A DNA stretch of 64,000 nucleotides from Larimichthys crocea (lineage: Eukaryota; Chordata; Actinopteri; Sciaenidae), in assembly GCF_000972845.2 (NCBI RefSeq), contig NW_020852797.1, positions 1 to 64,000 of the forward strand, in the 5' to 3' direction. Below, one piece after another: positions 45,423 to 55,663 of the stretch. The notes under the pieces were generated by a model. The model did no database searches, was not told the DNA's origin, and saw only the letters and a program-made list of their open reading frames with translations. Made by a program: the position numbers and the translations under genes. Each line of letters begins with the position of its first letter. The stretch's first letter is position 1.

Positions 45423-45545
45423 CAGTTCATCCCCTAATATGTTACTGTTTGGTATAGCTGGTAAGCTTCTCTCAATGCCTGGCACTGAGCCACCATGTCC
45501 AAGGTGTTTCAGCTCACAGCCAGGTTGTGACGGCCACAGCGATAT
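45423..45545 (-). pseudogene. pol: ERV pol: protease/RT N-terminal boundary
   Basis: The minus-strand frame reading GHGGSVPGIERSLPAIPNSN up to ILGDEL leads directly into the pol frame on the other side of Tc1-B. This shows that the transposon interrupted one continuous coding region. Too short to assign a catalytic domain. Confidence 0.65.
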
Positions 45546-47789
45546 GTGGATATGAATTTTTTAACATTAAACAACCTCTGCTGTTCACTAGATAGTTAGA
45601 CTGGCATGGCACATCCCTGCGGACCAACAAACAAACATTGTTCACATTCTCAACCCTCTTGTTTATTTAAAAACCTGGAAACAATTGTTTATATTGCTCA
45701 GAAGGGTTAAATGCTGCAGTACAAACACATACGTTCCAAACAACACCATGAAACCTAATGCTCAGCCCGTGGACTCGTCTGATCTCCACACTTCATAATC
45801 TGCTCTGCTTTACCATTTGTATTTGTTGCCCCAGCTTTTGCTGCATGTTGATTCTGTATTAGTCAGTTTATCATAAAGAAGACTATCCTGTGTCTGAAGC
45901 AAATGAGTTTTCTGTTCACTGGAAAATAATTGCAACATTTTCATAAAATAACCAGTTCTTGCCACTAAATAGCAAGACTCCTGTGCACATGGGAAGTTTG
46001 CCGGTTTGTTTTTTTTTTCTAGTCAGATACCCTCTCATTGTGCCTTCTCCTTCGTCTCATGTGTTGTTTCAGACAGCCTGCTTTGTTTTGGTTTCCACGC
46101 CTGGACCTCCCTCGTCACTGGTCTGTGTATGCTCTCCTCTCTGGGCCTGGCTCGTTCTCCTTCCGAGTCTGATTCACTCGAGCTGTCTGCTCCCTTCCCT
46201 TCTCTGTCTTTGTCTGACCTTGACTAGTTTTTTAAGTCTGCCGTCTCTCTGTCCCTCTCATCTTTATCTCTCTTTTCTTGCCTGATTCTCTCTTTTTCTC
46301 GAGCTGTCTCTCCATCTCTTCCTGTTGCTTTCTCGCCCTATTTCCGCTGCCTGAGGCCTGCCTTGCCCTCTTTTCAGCGGCCTGTCTCTGTCTGTTCCTT
46401 TGTTCAGTGCCTTTCTGACCCTTTCTTCTCTACTGCAGCTGCTATTAGGATAAACTCGTCATTGCTTTAGTTTGTGATGTGCTTGGTTGTTCATCTCTAT
46501 CTCAGCATTGCAAAAGGGCCTTGTATTTGAAAGTTGCGGAAAGACGGAGACGCTTTTTCATTGTTTGTGTTCTGGCAGTGTTATCCCGACCTCGGCTAGA
46601 ATATTCAACAAATCACGAGGAGGGCAATCTTGGCTTGGCGCTTTGCCCAGCATACATCATGCTTTTGCACAATTTTCCAAATTATCAACATGTCGCTGCT
46701 TTATCTTAGCCATTTCTAAAGCTCTAGTTTGCAACTTAAGCTTCTAGTACAGGCATATGAGAGGCAGAGTAACACATTTAGCAGTCAGATCAATCATCTT
46801 TCTTAATCATCCGGTCCAATCTCGCAGCTTTTGTCACGCACTCTCACACACACATCTCACGGGCCACAGTCACCACACTTGCTACACTCATTCATGTATC
46901 TGAAGCCCAGGATGGATTTCCAACACTAGAGTTAACATTCATCTCAGCCATTTGCAGCTTCTCTCTCTCGAATGCTCCCTCATATGGCCACATGCCATTC
47001 GTCCATTCACACATAAGAGAAGTGAACAGAAACACGAAATCCCATCCTTTCAGTCTACCGATGAGTCCAGCTGGCACATGCGGCGAAAACATTGCTTTGA
47101 ATTGTGATATCTGGTCCGATGTGTATGTGTGTGTGCCTGCTCGGCATGCTGCATATCAATGACAGGTTACCATCTAACTTCACGTTAGTTCTTTGATCTT
47201 TCTTACAGAAAGATGTTTTGTCTTTGATTTAGCTTTTGCTGAGTCAGTTTGCATGATTTCAGGTTTGTCTACTGCTTTGGACAGATCATTACCCATTTCG
47301 CTTGCGCAGTAGGACATTACAACATACAGACAAACAGATTCAAACCACAATACAGCAGCACAAAGGGCAGGCTCACCACCTCAACTACGCAGTGGTTGCT
47401 GAGTGAAAGGATGAAAAATGTATTCTTTTTCTCTCCCAGTGTATACACAATTTAAAATCAACGTTTCCCAAAGTACACAGATCCCCGATCTTGATTCAAA
47501 TGGGGTGTACTTAAACTCCCCCGAAAATGTCTTTTCTATAGTTTAAACCTCAGGTGGGTCTCTCTGTGCCGAGTGCAGCCCGAACGAAACTGCCACGAGA
47601 CAAACCAGCCAGTGTGTGCAACGCGTGGGTCAAACCCAACCTGCCCCCCCTTCAGATCCACACATGTACACTGCTCGTAATCAATTCTTGTTACAGCTCA
47701 TTTATTCTTAAGTCGTTTTTATTTTACACATATATTGTCAGCTTTCTTGATTTCTCACATTAAATCAATATGCCGAATTGAACATCTAA
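45546..47789. other. ERV interior without recognisable gag
   Basis: This is where gag and protease should be, but I find no matrix, capsid or CCHC-knuckle sequence on the minus strand. 45,753-46,018 is a direct repeat of 49,909-50,188. 46,020-46,450 is pyrimidine-rich on the plus strand. The rest has only short unsupported frames. Probably replaced or rearranged DNA. Confidence 0.5.
45753..46018 (+). repeat. Direct repeat, copy 1 (~270 bp)
   Basis: Nearly identical to 49,909-50,188 (CATGAAACCTAATGCTCAGC ... GGGAAGTTTGCCGGTTTGTT), with a few one-base differences. Same orientation, starts 4.16 kb apart. Confidence 0.9.
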
Positions 47790-48017
47790 CTGGGATGTTT
47801 GTACTCATTGTGAACACTGGTCCCAAACAACACCAGAGGTTTTTCCGCCAGGACATGTCCCCAAGACACTGAAGCTCCTGACCCCCTGGTGGGTCTTAGA
47901 TGTTTTTATATTCCAGCAGATTAAATAAGCACAAGTCTTTTATGTTTCGTCTCAAACGCAGACCTGGTAAGGCATAGTAATAAAACTTTGCACTTACCAC
48001 ATCTTTGTTCTGTTGAA
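47790..48017 (-). other. ERV leader with possible major splice donor
   Basis: Sequence directly after the primer binding site on the coding strand. ATGTGGTAAGTGC, about 25 bases downstream of the site, contains a consensus-like splice donor. The 3' part (GACCCACCAGGGGGTCAGGA) can form a short hairpin. Leader assignment rests on position. Confidence 0.45.
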
Positions 48018-48035
48018 ATCCTGTTCGTGATGCCA
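48018..48035 (-). other. ERV primer binding site
   Basis: On the coding strand TGGCATCACGAACAGGAT begins two bases after the LTR end. TGG at this position pairs with the CCA end of a tRNA. I do not assign the tRNA. Confidence 0.7.
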
Positions 48036-48037
48036 AT

Positions 48038-48509
48038 TGTTGTGGAGAAATTGCTGAGTCAAAGGTCAATGGTGAGGTCAGGAGGGAAGAAAGTGTTCAG
48101 GAGCCTCTGATGTCTTATCTGTATTATTTATTGATGCTTGGCCAAGGAGAACTAGAGACACTCTCAAAGTACACTGAAGTGCTTGAGTCGGTCTCGCATT
48201 CTGACGAACTCGTGATGGTGGGATATACTTTTAAAATCAAGATACCACCAAATACTATACGCCCAGAATTAGCCAAAGAGAATGTCCTTACCCATGGAGG
48301 TGTTATTGTCAACACATTCTAGTCTGGAGACACAGATGTCTGTTTACGCAGACTGGAACGTCAACGGCCAGCTATCTATTATGTCTAGGCAGCAACAAGT
48401 CTCTTCGACCCTGGACACCACAGTGTTGAGATATGGTGGCACCTAGTCAATGACAAACAATTAATACTGCAGAGGACCACAAGGCTCACACATGACCATG
48501 TCCATAACA
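48038..48509 (-). mobile_element. ERV 5' LTR
   Basis: 472 bp bounded by TGTTGTGG (plus-strand left) and CCATAACA (right). It matches the 3' LTR and the solo LTR. Primer-binding-site-like sequence on its left side shows it is the 5' LTR of a minus-strand provirus. No TATA box or poly(A) signal could be fixed with confidence. Confidence 0.85.
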
Positions 48510-48845
48510 ATTATCGCTACCATATCTGCTACTGTGGTCATTTTATCATTCATTGTAATTCATTATCATTTTATCAGTCACTGTAATTGTACAATATGTT
48601 TGTGTTGATTTGTCCTGTACACGTGACATCTATTGCACGTCTGTCCGTCCTGGGAGAGGGATCCCTCCTCTGTGGCTCTTCCTGAGGTTTCTTCCACCAT
48701 TTTTCCCGGTTCGAACCGAGGGTCTAAAGACAGAGGGTGTCACTCCCTGTACAGATTGTAAAGCCCTCCGAGGCAAATGTACTTTGTAACTTTGGGCTAT
48801 ACAAATAAAATTTGATTTGATTTTGATTTGATTTAATTTGAAGGA
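48510..48845 (+). mobile_element. L2 3' UTR and tail
   Basis: ATCGCTACCATATCTGCTAC through GGATCCCTCCTCTGTGGCTC to ACAAATAAAATTTGATTTGA. This is the characteristic fish L2 3' end. It is probably the distal part of the L2 interrupted by the ERV at 33,727. Confidence 0.85.
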
Positions 48846-49364
48846 GAAACTACAATAACAATGAAAAATGCAAAAGACTTTATCTAGGATCAGTGTTTAT
48901 TTTGTTCATTCTGGGCTACTGCAGAAACATGCTGGTTGCACATGGCACTTTGTGGATGAGGACCCATATCATCTGTAGATATAAAAGGTTCATTGTAAGG
49001 TAACAAAAACAGAATAATTCTTATTTTTAAGTGAACTGAAGATGAAGCTTGCCATACAATATGAAGCAGCTGTAGTACTGTTGGGATCACTGGGAGTCCA
49101 GATAAATTTAATTGACTTTGTGAATAAAAGTGGACTTCTACTGTGAAGCAAAAACAACTCTGAAGATCTGGCATCTGACAAAATAGGACTGGCAGGGAGA
49201 ATGAAGAATGACACAGGTGAGCCGGTGGATGTGGTAATCGTGAAAGTCAGAGAGTATCTGGTGGACAGATGCAAAGCTATTTAAAGGAGGCATGGGTAAG
49301 TGGTAAGGTGGAGGGAAGGAAAGAACAGGAAGCAGAATGGACAAAACAGGGCAGCCATACAATC
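48846..49364. other. No recognisable feature
   Basis: About 0.5 kb with overlapping short minus-strand frames (up to 94 codons) that match nothing I know. Confidence 0.5.
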
Positions 49365-49441
49365 ATCAATCAAATTGTATTTGTATAGCCCAAAGTCCAG
49401 TACAAAGTACATTTGCCTCGGAGGGCTTTACAATCTGTACT
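49365..49441 (-). mobile_element. L2 tail fragment
   Basis: ATCAAATTGTATTTGTATAG then CTCGGAGGGCTTTACAATCT: complement of the terminal 75 bp of L2. Confidence 0.75.
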
Positions 49442-49461
49442 AATATATAATCATGTATTAT

Positions 49462-49465
<4 letters not shown>

Positions 49466-49502
<37 letters not shown>

Positions 49503-49530
49503 TTTATCATCATTTTCATCATCATATTGG
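49466..49530. repeat. (CAT)n microsatellite
   Basis: About 13 perfect CAT units followed by interrupted TTTATCATCATT sequence. Confidence 0.95.
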
Positions 49531-50555
49531 ATAGTAGCTGAAAGTCACAAGTGTCAGCTGAGATTTCCACATTTTCACTTTCAGGTGGTTTCTCTTTGAA
49601 TATACATACATCTCTGTAAGAATCTTTTTCTCTTTAGTCACGACATTTCAAGAAGTTGGATGTGTGTGAATGCTCTTATACGCAAGACATACAGTCATGC
49701 ATGTATGCACACTTGAACACCTTTTTCACCTCGGATATGGCAGATTCTGTTCTTAAAGTGGTAAATGGAGATGTTTTGCAGTGTGTGCAGGCGTGCGATG
49801 ATGGATGGTATGTGCATAATGTCTTATTTGTTGATCAGATCAATCAGTGCTGCAGAGCAAAGGATTCAATAATATTTCCATCTGCCAGAGACAAACCTGA
49901 GAAATGTACCATGAAACCTAATGCTCAGCCAGTGGTAACTCGACTGATCTCACACTTCATAATCTGCTCTGCTTTACCATTTGTATTTGTTAGCCCCAGC
50001 TTTTGCCTGCATGTTGATTCTGTATTAGTCAGTTTATCATAAAGAAGACTATCCTGTGTCTGAAGCAAATGAGTTTTCTGTTCACTGGAAAATAATTGCA
50101 ACATTTTCATAAAATAACCAGTTCTTGCCACTAAATAGCAAGACTCCTGTGCACATGGGAAGTTTGCCGGTTTGTTTTTTTTCCAGAAAGCTTCAGCACT
50201 GTTTTTAGGACTGTTCCCAACAGTCTGATCATACATCAGCTTCTGTGAGTGCTGATGTATACCAAAACACATCACAATAAGTTTTAATAACGGCAAATCT
50301 TGGTTCACAGCTATTCTCAGACAGGTTAGGTTAAAGTGTTAAGAGAGGTTCTGTGACTCTGAGAAACAGTTCTTAACTAATGACTTATCTTGTCGAAGCA
50401 AATATGTTTTACGTTGACACAACTAAAGTAAAAGATAGAAAACTAGAGAAAGATGGGGAGACATAGAGAGAGAAACATGCACAGCAGCAGCAAATCAGTA
50501 ACTAACTACAAACTGTAATGGAGATATGGTAGCAATAATGACAGTAATAATGCAT
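49531..50555. other. Unrecognised sequence containing direct repeat copy 2
   Basis: 49,909-50,188 is the partner of 45,753-46,018. A 127-codon minus-strand frame (50,308-49,925) overlaps it. The frame has no recognisable domain, and the 45.8-kb copy is shifted, so I do not call a gene. 50,520-50,553 is L2 3' UTR-like (ATATGGTAGCAATAATGACA). Confidence 0.5.
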
Positions 50556-50561
50556 TGCTCA

Positions 50562-51840
50562 AACAAATGAAAGGAACACTTTTTATTCAGAGTATAGCAC
50601 CAAGTCTCTGACCAATTACTCATTAGTTTTGCATTTGGCTAGAGTCAGTATCACTACTGGTTGCATGGTGCGGTACCTGGACCCTACAGAGGTTGCACAG
50701 GTAGTCCAACTCCAGGGTGGCACATCAATATGTGCCATTGCCAGAAAGGTTTGCTGTGTTTCCCAGCACAGTCTCGAGCGTGGAGGAGATTCCAGAAGAC
50801 AGGCAGTTATTCTATGGCTGTAGAATTTAATTTGATTTTAAATTTAGACAGTCCTTAACCTACCAGCAGGACAGGTTTCTGCTCCTTTGTGCAAGGAGGA
50901 ACAGGATGAGCACTGCCAGAGCCCTACAAAAGACCTACAGGAGGCCACTGGTGTAAATGTCTCTGACCAAACATTCAGAAACAGACTTCATGAGGGTGGC
51001 CTGATGGCCCGACGTCCTGTACTGGACCCTGTACTCACTGCCCGGCACCATGGGACTCGACTGGCATTTGCCACAGAACACCACAATTGGCAGTTCTGCC
51101 ACTGGCGCCCTGTGATTTCACAGATGAGAGCAGGTTCAACCTGAGCACATGTGATAGACGTGAATGAGCTAGGCTGGAGACGCCGTGGAGAATGTTATGC
51201 TGCCTGCAACATTATTCAGCATGACCGGTTTGGTGGTGGGTCAGTGATTGTCTTGGGAGGCATATACCTGGAAGGATGCACAGACCACTTAAAACACGGC
51301 ACCCTGACTGCTATTAGGTATCGGAATGATTTGTCAGACCCTATGCTGGTGCAGTGGGTCCTGGGTTCCTCCTGGTGCACGACAATGCCCAGTCTTATGT
51401 GGCGAGAGTATTCAGGCAGTTCCTGGAGGATGAAGGAATTGATACGATTGACTGGCCCCTATGCTTCACTGACCCAAATCCAATAGAACACCTCTTGGAC
51501 ATTATGTTTTGTTCCATCCGACGCCACCTGGTTGCACCTCAGACTGTCTAGGAGCTCAGTGATGCCCTGGTCCAGATCTGGGAGGAGATCCCCCAAGGAC
51601 ACCATCCGTCATCTCATCACATTGTCAGGGATGCATACAAGCACATGGAGGCCATACAAACAACTAGGTATCATTATAAGCCACTACAAAGAAATTTTTG
51701 TCAAAATGGACTAGCCTATCGTATCTTTTTTTTTTTTTGCTTTGATTGTGGGGATGTCTTTGAATTCAGCACTCTGTAGGTTGATTATTTTCATTTCCAT
51801 TAACGATGTGGCATCCTTTCATTCCTAACACCATTACCCA
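50562..51840 (+). mobile_element. Tc1-like transposon D, decayed
   Basis: The left end resembles CAAACAAATGAAAGGAACAC. A decayed match lies near 51,820-51,840 (CATCCTTTCATTCC). Transposase pieces on the plus strand are TEVAQVVQLQGGTSICAIAR (DNA-binding part, 50,690-50,750) and DPVLTARHHGTRLAFATEHH (51,030-51,090). A catalytic stretch (GWRRRGECYAACNIIQHDRF, GGGSVIVLGGIYLEG) lies at 51,168-51,280. The last motif, DPNPIEHLLDIM (51,470-51,510), carries the PxxxPIEHxWD signature, with D altered around it. Many frameshifts: inactive. Confidence 0.8.
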
Positions 51841-51879
51841 GGAAAGATATCCAGCATGATTTTTTTTCTGATCTGATGT

Positions 51880-51987
51880 GTATGACTGCTGTGGTCCTGC
51901 ACAACATCCACTACATATACATTATTACTGTTATTATTGCTACCATATTTCCACTACAGTTTATAGTGAGTTAATGCTGTTGCTGTG

Positions 51988-52024
<37 letters not shown>

Positions 52025-52225
52025 AACTGAACCGGTCTGCCTATTAAAAGAAGAAGTTGGTTGGGAGAAGTTTTTCCTCACCACTGTCGTCAAGTGCTTG
52101 CTCATGGTGGAATTGTTGGTCTCTGTAAATAATATTATAAAGAGTACGGTCTAGACCTGCTCTGTATGAAAAGTGAGATAACTTTTATGTTATGATATGG
52201 CGCTATATAAATAAGATTTAATTGA
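51880..52225 (+). mobile_element. LINE 3' UTR/tail of the L2 group
   Basis: Contains a CT tract (51,990-52,022), AAGTTTTTCCTCACCACTGT, CTCTGTAAATAATATTATAA and GGCGCTATATAAATAAGATT, the typical 3' end of a fish L2-related LINE. 51,890-51,956 is the reverse complement of the L2 3' UTR stretch at 33,045-33,100. Confidence 0.7.
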
Positions 52226-52305
52226 AAATTTAATATTCTATCAATGTATCAATTCAAACACAATATAATGTACAATGTACATTTTTTTGATCTGAAAAGG
52301 GGCAA

Positions 52306-52825
52306 TTGATGCAAGAACTGTCTGATAACTTATGGCTGGCAGATTTGTTTTTTTTGGTTGACGTCACATCTCTTTCTGTGGAGTTTAACGAACACTTTCA
52401 GGATTTTGCAGCTATTGAAAAGGACATGTTGCTTGTGTCTTCTCCCTTCTTGATGGACCCTGATAATGCTCCGCCACATCTGCAGCTGGAGCTCATTGCA
52501 CTGCTGTGTAACAATGAGTGGAGCGGCAGACACTAGCAGCTTTCTCTTGTTGACTAGATGGATAAAGGCCACTTTCCAGAAACATAAACATTTTCAAATA
52601 AAATGCTGAGCTTTCGGCTCTGCGTATTTGTGTGAGCAGACATTCTCTGTCATGAACTTAAACAAGGACTGCTTGAGGTCATGACTAAGTGATTTACACA
52701 TATACAACATTTTATGCATTTCAACCAATGTCGTCAAACTTGACCTACTGAAATACTTAAATCCAGATCTCAGTATCACCCTTCTCATCAGTGTCAGTAA
52801 GTTACCCGTTTCTTGGTCAGTCTGG
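52306..52825 (+). pseudogene. hAT transposase C-terminal region
   Basis: Frame 52,306-52,536 reads LSDNLWLADLFFLVDVTSLS, then NEHFQDFA, then PDNAPPHLQLELIALLCNNE. Continuing in other frames, about 52,600-52,800, one reads CEQTFSVMNLNKDCLRS, then LSDLHIYNILCISTN, then YLNPDLS. This is the order of the C-terminal part of a hAT transposase family related to ZBED/GTF2IRD2-type proteins (LxDLAFLVDVT, LQLELIxLQ, CExxFSxMN.NKsxLRsxLsDxHL), including the dimerisation region. A large internal deletion (the normal LN-LQG segment is absent) and frameshifts make it non-functional. Confidence 0.75.
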
Positions 52826-53486
52826 AATTCAAATTCACACTTGACCCAAGCAGCTTGGGTTCTGTTCCTCACCCGTCTTCCTCCAAACCTTTGGACCTTG
52901 ATTCCCGAATGAAATGCACACTTTTCTTTCATCGAAAAAGAACACCTTAGAACACTGGCCAACAGTCCAGTCCTTCTTCTCCTCCCAGTTGAGACGCTTC
53001 CTACGTTGGCTGAGGCCCAGAAGTGGCTTGACCCAAAGGAACCCGACAGTTGTAGCCCATCTCCCGGATGCGTCTGAATGTGGTGGTTTTTGAAGCTGTG
53101 ACTCCTGCCTCATTCCACTCTTTCTGGATCTCTGCCAGATTCTTTTATCTTCTCTGTTTGATAATCCGCTGAACTGAGACAATTGAACCAAACTGATGCA
53201 ATTTAATGACACCTGGGGAATCCTGTGCAGGTGCTTTGACTTTAGTAGATGATTTGTGTGCGACAGTCAGTTTAAAAAATGGTATTCAAATTTTTTGAAT
53301 GCTGTTCTGTTTTTGTGGGTTTTATGAGCTTGAAGCCCGAATAATGTAAAAATAAACAAATAAATACTTGAAATCAATTGAATTGTTGGCCCTGAATCTA
53401 TAATCTATGAATATTTAACCTTTTTAATGGAATTATGGAAATAAGTGAACTTTTCTATGATATTCAATTTTTTTGGAAAAGGTCTG
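52826..53486 (-). mobile_element. Tc1-like transposon E, 5' half only
   Basis: The minus-strand frame 53,212-52,835 includes SQLQKPPHSDASGRWATTVG, the linker between DNA-binding and catalytic parts, then VFFFDERKVCISFGNQGPKV, the first catalytic acidic motif, and WRKTGEEQNPSC. The right boundary (...CTTTTCTATGATATTCAATT, TTTTTGGAAAAGGTCTGTA) matches a Tc1 end. The left part, with the other two catalytic residues, is cut off at about 52,826, where hAT sequence ends. Confidence 0.8.
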
Positions 53487-55340
53487 TATGCTCTTGGATT
53501 TATGACACTTATTGTATTACAGTTTTGAATAAGGTTTGCCTATAACCGCTGGTGTTATATACCTGTAGATGTGACACAAAACATTTCTTTCCAAATGATC
53601 TTGTGAAAGACAAGAGCAAGAGTCATGTCATGTTTTAAACATAAATGTCCTTGCATTACTGATACGTCTTTTTTTTTGTATCAACTTTATGAAGTTTAAG
53701 GCATTACATACAGTTTGTTCTGTGTTATCTGACTCCAGATGTGAAAGCTTCTCTAGGTTTTCATGGTTTTAATTGCTTGTGGCATTTTGTTCATTATGCT
53801 TTGTCAGCTGAAGCAAACCATGTTGCTTTCAGTTAAGTGTTTGAGAACCACAGCCTTTTTTACAATGCCCACAAAAGGGCTACAGCACCACCCGCTGTAA
53901 AAATTAATGAAATTAAAGAAATTACTCAAAAAAAGATTTGTTCAATTTATTGTCTGAGAGTAAGAGATCCGAGTCAGTAAAAAGAGTCAAACTTCCCAAC
54001 ACTCTCCAGTCCTAAAAAAACGGAACAATCTGTACATTCTGATACCTAATGGGACAACAACATGAGACAGTTCTAAAAAAAAAAAATGGCCTCAATAAAT
54101 AAGCGTATTAGGCTCACTTTTATGCAAAAAGATCAATTCACTTGCTAAGAGTGAGTTGTGCAGGCTAAAAACTGATGAACAACTCAAATAAAAATATATT
54201 TTCCGACTAGACGGGGCTGCTGATACTAGTTTTTGTACATGCTCTTGTACATACTCGCTGCAATCAATGCAAACTGCATCCTCTGTGCCAAGACCGCTTG
54301 TTGGCTTTGGGAACCACTGGGTAGATTCATGTATGAGAGTCAGACAGTAAAGTCCAATTTTAAATGCCTAATCCATGCAATCTACTCTAATCTCTAATCT
54401 ATGATTTATGTTATGTGCACCTATTAGAACATTTGTGTAAAATAAAAATCTGGACATACAGTTTGGAATATTTGGCTTCCAGATAAAACTTCGGAATGCA
54501 TTTAAAATGCACTTTAACCTTTACAGGTGAACTTAATTTGACCTTCTCTAAACTTTTGAATGTATATGTCCAACTGATGTTTCAATACTTATTGTATAAC
54601 ATGCTGTTCTCCAACAAGGTGATTAAAAATCATAACAAGTGTGTGATCCATAAATGTACCACTAAATGTTCCGCTTCAATGACAGTTTGTATTTAAATAG
54701 TCTTCTTCATCATGCTGTTCACATTTTGACATCATGACATCATGACACCAAGACAACACCTAACAATCCATCAACAGTACCTGGTCAGTGTGAGGCTTCA
54801 AACAGAAAGTCCTCAGAGGGAAGTTACCACTGAGCGCTGAGTGTCACAGAGTGTCACATATATCACTTAAATTTCAAACCACCCAATGATTGCACTAACT
54901 TGCTTGAAGAACCACCCTGCTACACAAAGCAGATAGAAACGCCTATCAAAATCTAAGCATAGAAATTTTAAAAAAGGACAGCCTTTTTTTAAAATTATTT
55001 AAACACACACACCTAACAAAAAAAGTAAAGTAGTAAAAAGAAGAGATACAGCACTCAAGTAAATGTGCTTTGTTAATGCCCACACAACTGGTCAAATAAA
55101 ACCAAAATGTTTTTGGTACAGAGTAAACATAATAAATCTTTGCACCACACGCCTCTCTCGTCTTCTCCTTCCGTGTGTCTCCCTCCTCTTGTCTCTTGTC
55201 ACCTCCCAGTGCTGCTACCCCCGCCCCTCCCTGCTTGGTGGTATGATCCTTGTCAATCCTCACATGATTGGTTGCACAGCATGCACGTGATACCCGTAGC
55301 CAATGCCCACAGCACCCGCAGGTGCTTTTCCTAAAGAGAA
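53487..55340. other. Unrecognised, mostly non-coding sequence
   Basis: About 1.9 kb of AT-rich DNA. Only short frames occur (up to 75 codons) and none has a recognisable motif. The 144-codon minus-strand frame at its right edge (55,380-54,946) also has no domain that I know. Confidence 0.5.
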
Positions 55341-55436
55341 AAGTAAAAAAATTAAAAAATGGCCGGCTCCCATCGTTCACTTAAAAGAGCCAGCTCTTTG
55401 AAACGGCTCATTCGCGACCGACACATCACTACTGTG
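55341..55436. repeat. Fish repeat end with AGAGCC...GTAGTGATGTG pattern
   Basis: AAAAGAGCCAGCTCTTTGAA then GAAACGGCTCATTCGCGACC and ACACATCACTAC: a terminal sequence that I recognise as common in fish interspersed (hAT-like) repeats. The matching left end was not found. Confidence 0.4.
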
Positions 55437-55663
55437 AAGAAAAGATCTAATGGGCTGACAAAGAAACTGCTGTACAGCCCAACAGCGAATACATAGCAGC
55501 ATATCAGAGAAACATACACAAGCATTAGCAGGAATTATTTCCATATTGGATGAATCTGCAGCTCACAATTTGCATCCAGTAGAAATGTTTAGTATTAATG
55601 CAAGTGTCATGACATAACTTCTTATGATTGATGCTGATTATGATTTGCCACTATATGCATATA

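Larger units (their letters stand above)
33728..48509 (-). mobile_element. Endogenous retrovirus, gammaretrovirus-like, with four secondary insertions
   Basis: Provirus on the minus strand. Its 5' LTR is at 48,038-48,509, the primer binding site at 48,018-48,035, and pol fragments at about 45,540-45,421, 43,863-42,991 and 42,280-42,080. Env SU is at 42,102-40,584 and TM at 38,512-37,933. The polypurine tract is at 34,130-34,140 and the truncated 3' LTR at 33,754-34,129. Insertions are Tc1-B (43,831-45,420), a repeat block (42,290-42,990), TIR-X copy 2 (38,530-40,521) and a hAT (35,156-37,924). A recognisable gag is missing. RT, RNase H and integrase are all incomplete and env carries frameshifts, so the provirus is defective. 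Confidence 0.85.

Noticed and set aside
46020..46450. Plus-strand frames of 73-108 codons in a pyrimidine-rich tract
   Set aside because: Composition-driven Ser/Leu/Pro stretches with no recognisable domain.
48700..48730. GGTTCGAACC resembling a tRNA T-loop
   Set aside because: It lies in the conserved L2 3' tail and no acceptor or anticodon stem can be paired around it.
48890..49362. Overlapping minus-strand frames of 74-94 codons
   Set aside because: Three overlapping frames, none with a domain or start context; no support as genes.
49925..50308. 127-codon minus-strand frame overlapping the direct repeat
   Set aside because: No domain recognised, and the near-identical copy at 45.8-46.0 kb is frame-shifted, so coding conservation is not supported.
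54946..55380. 144-codon minus-strand frame
   Set aside because: Low-complexity ends, no domain, and overlaps a repeat end at 55,341-55,436.
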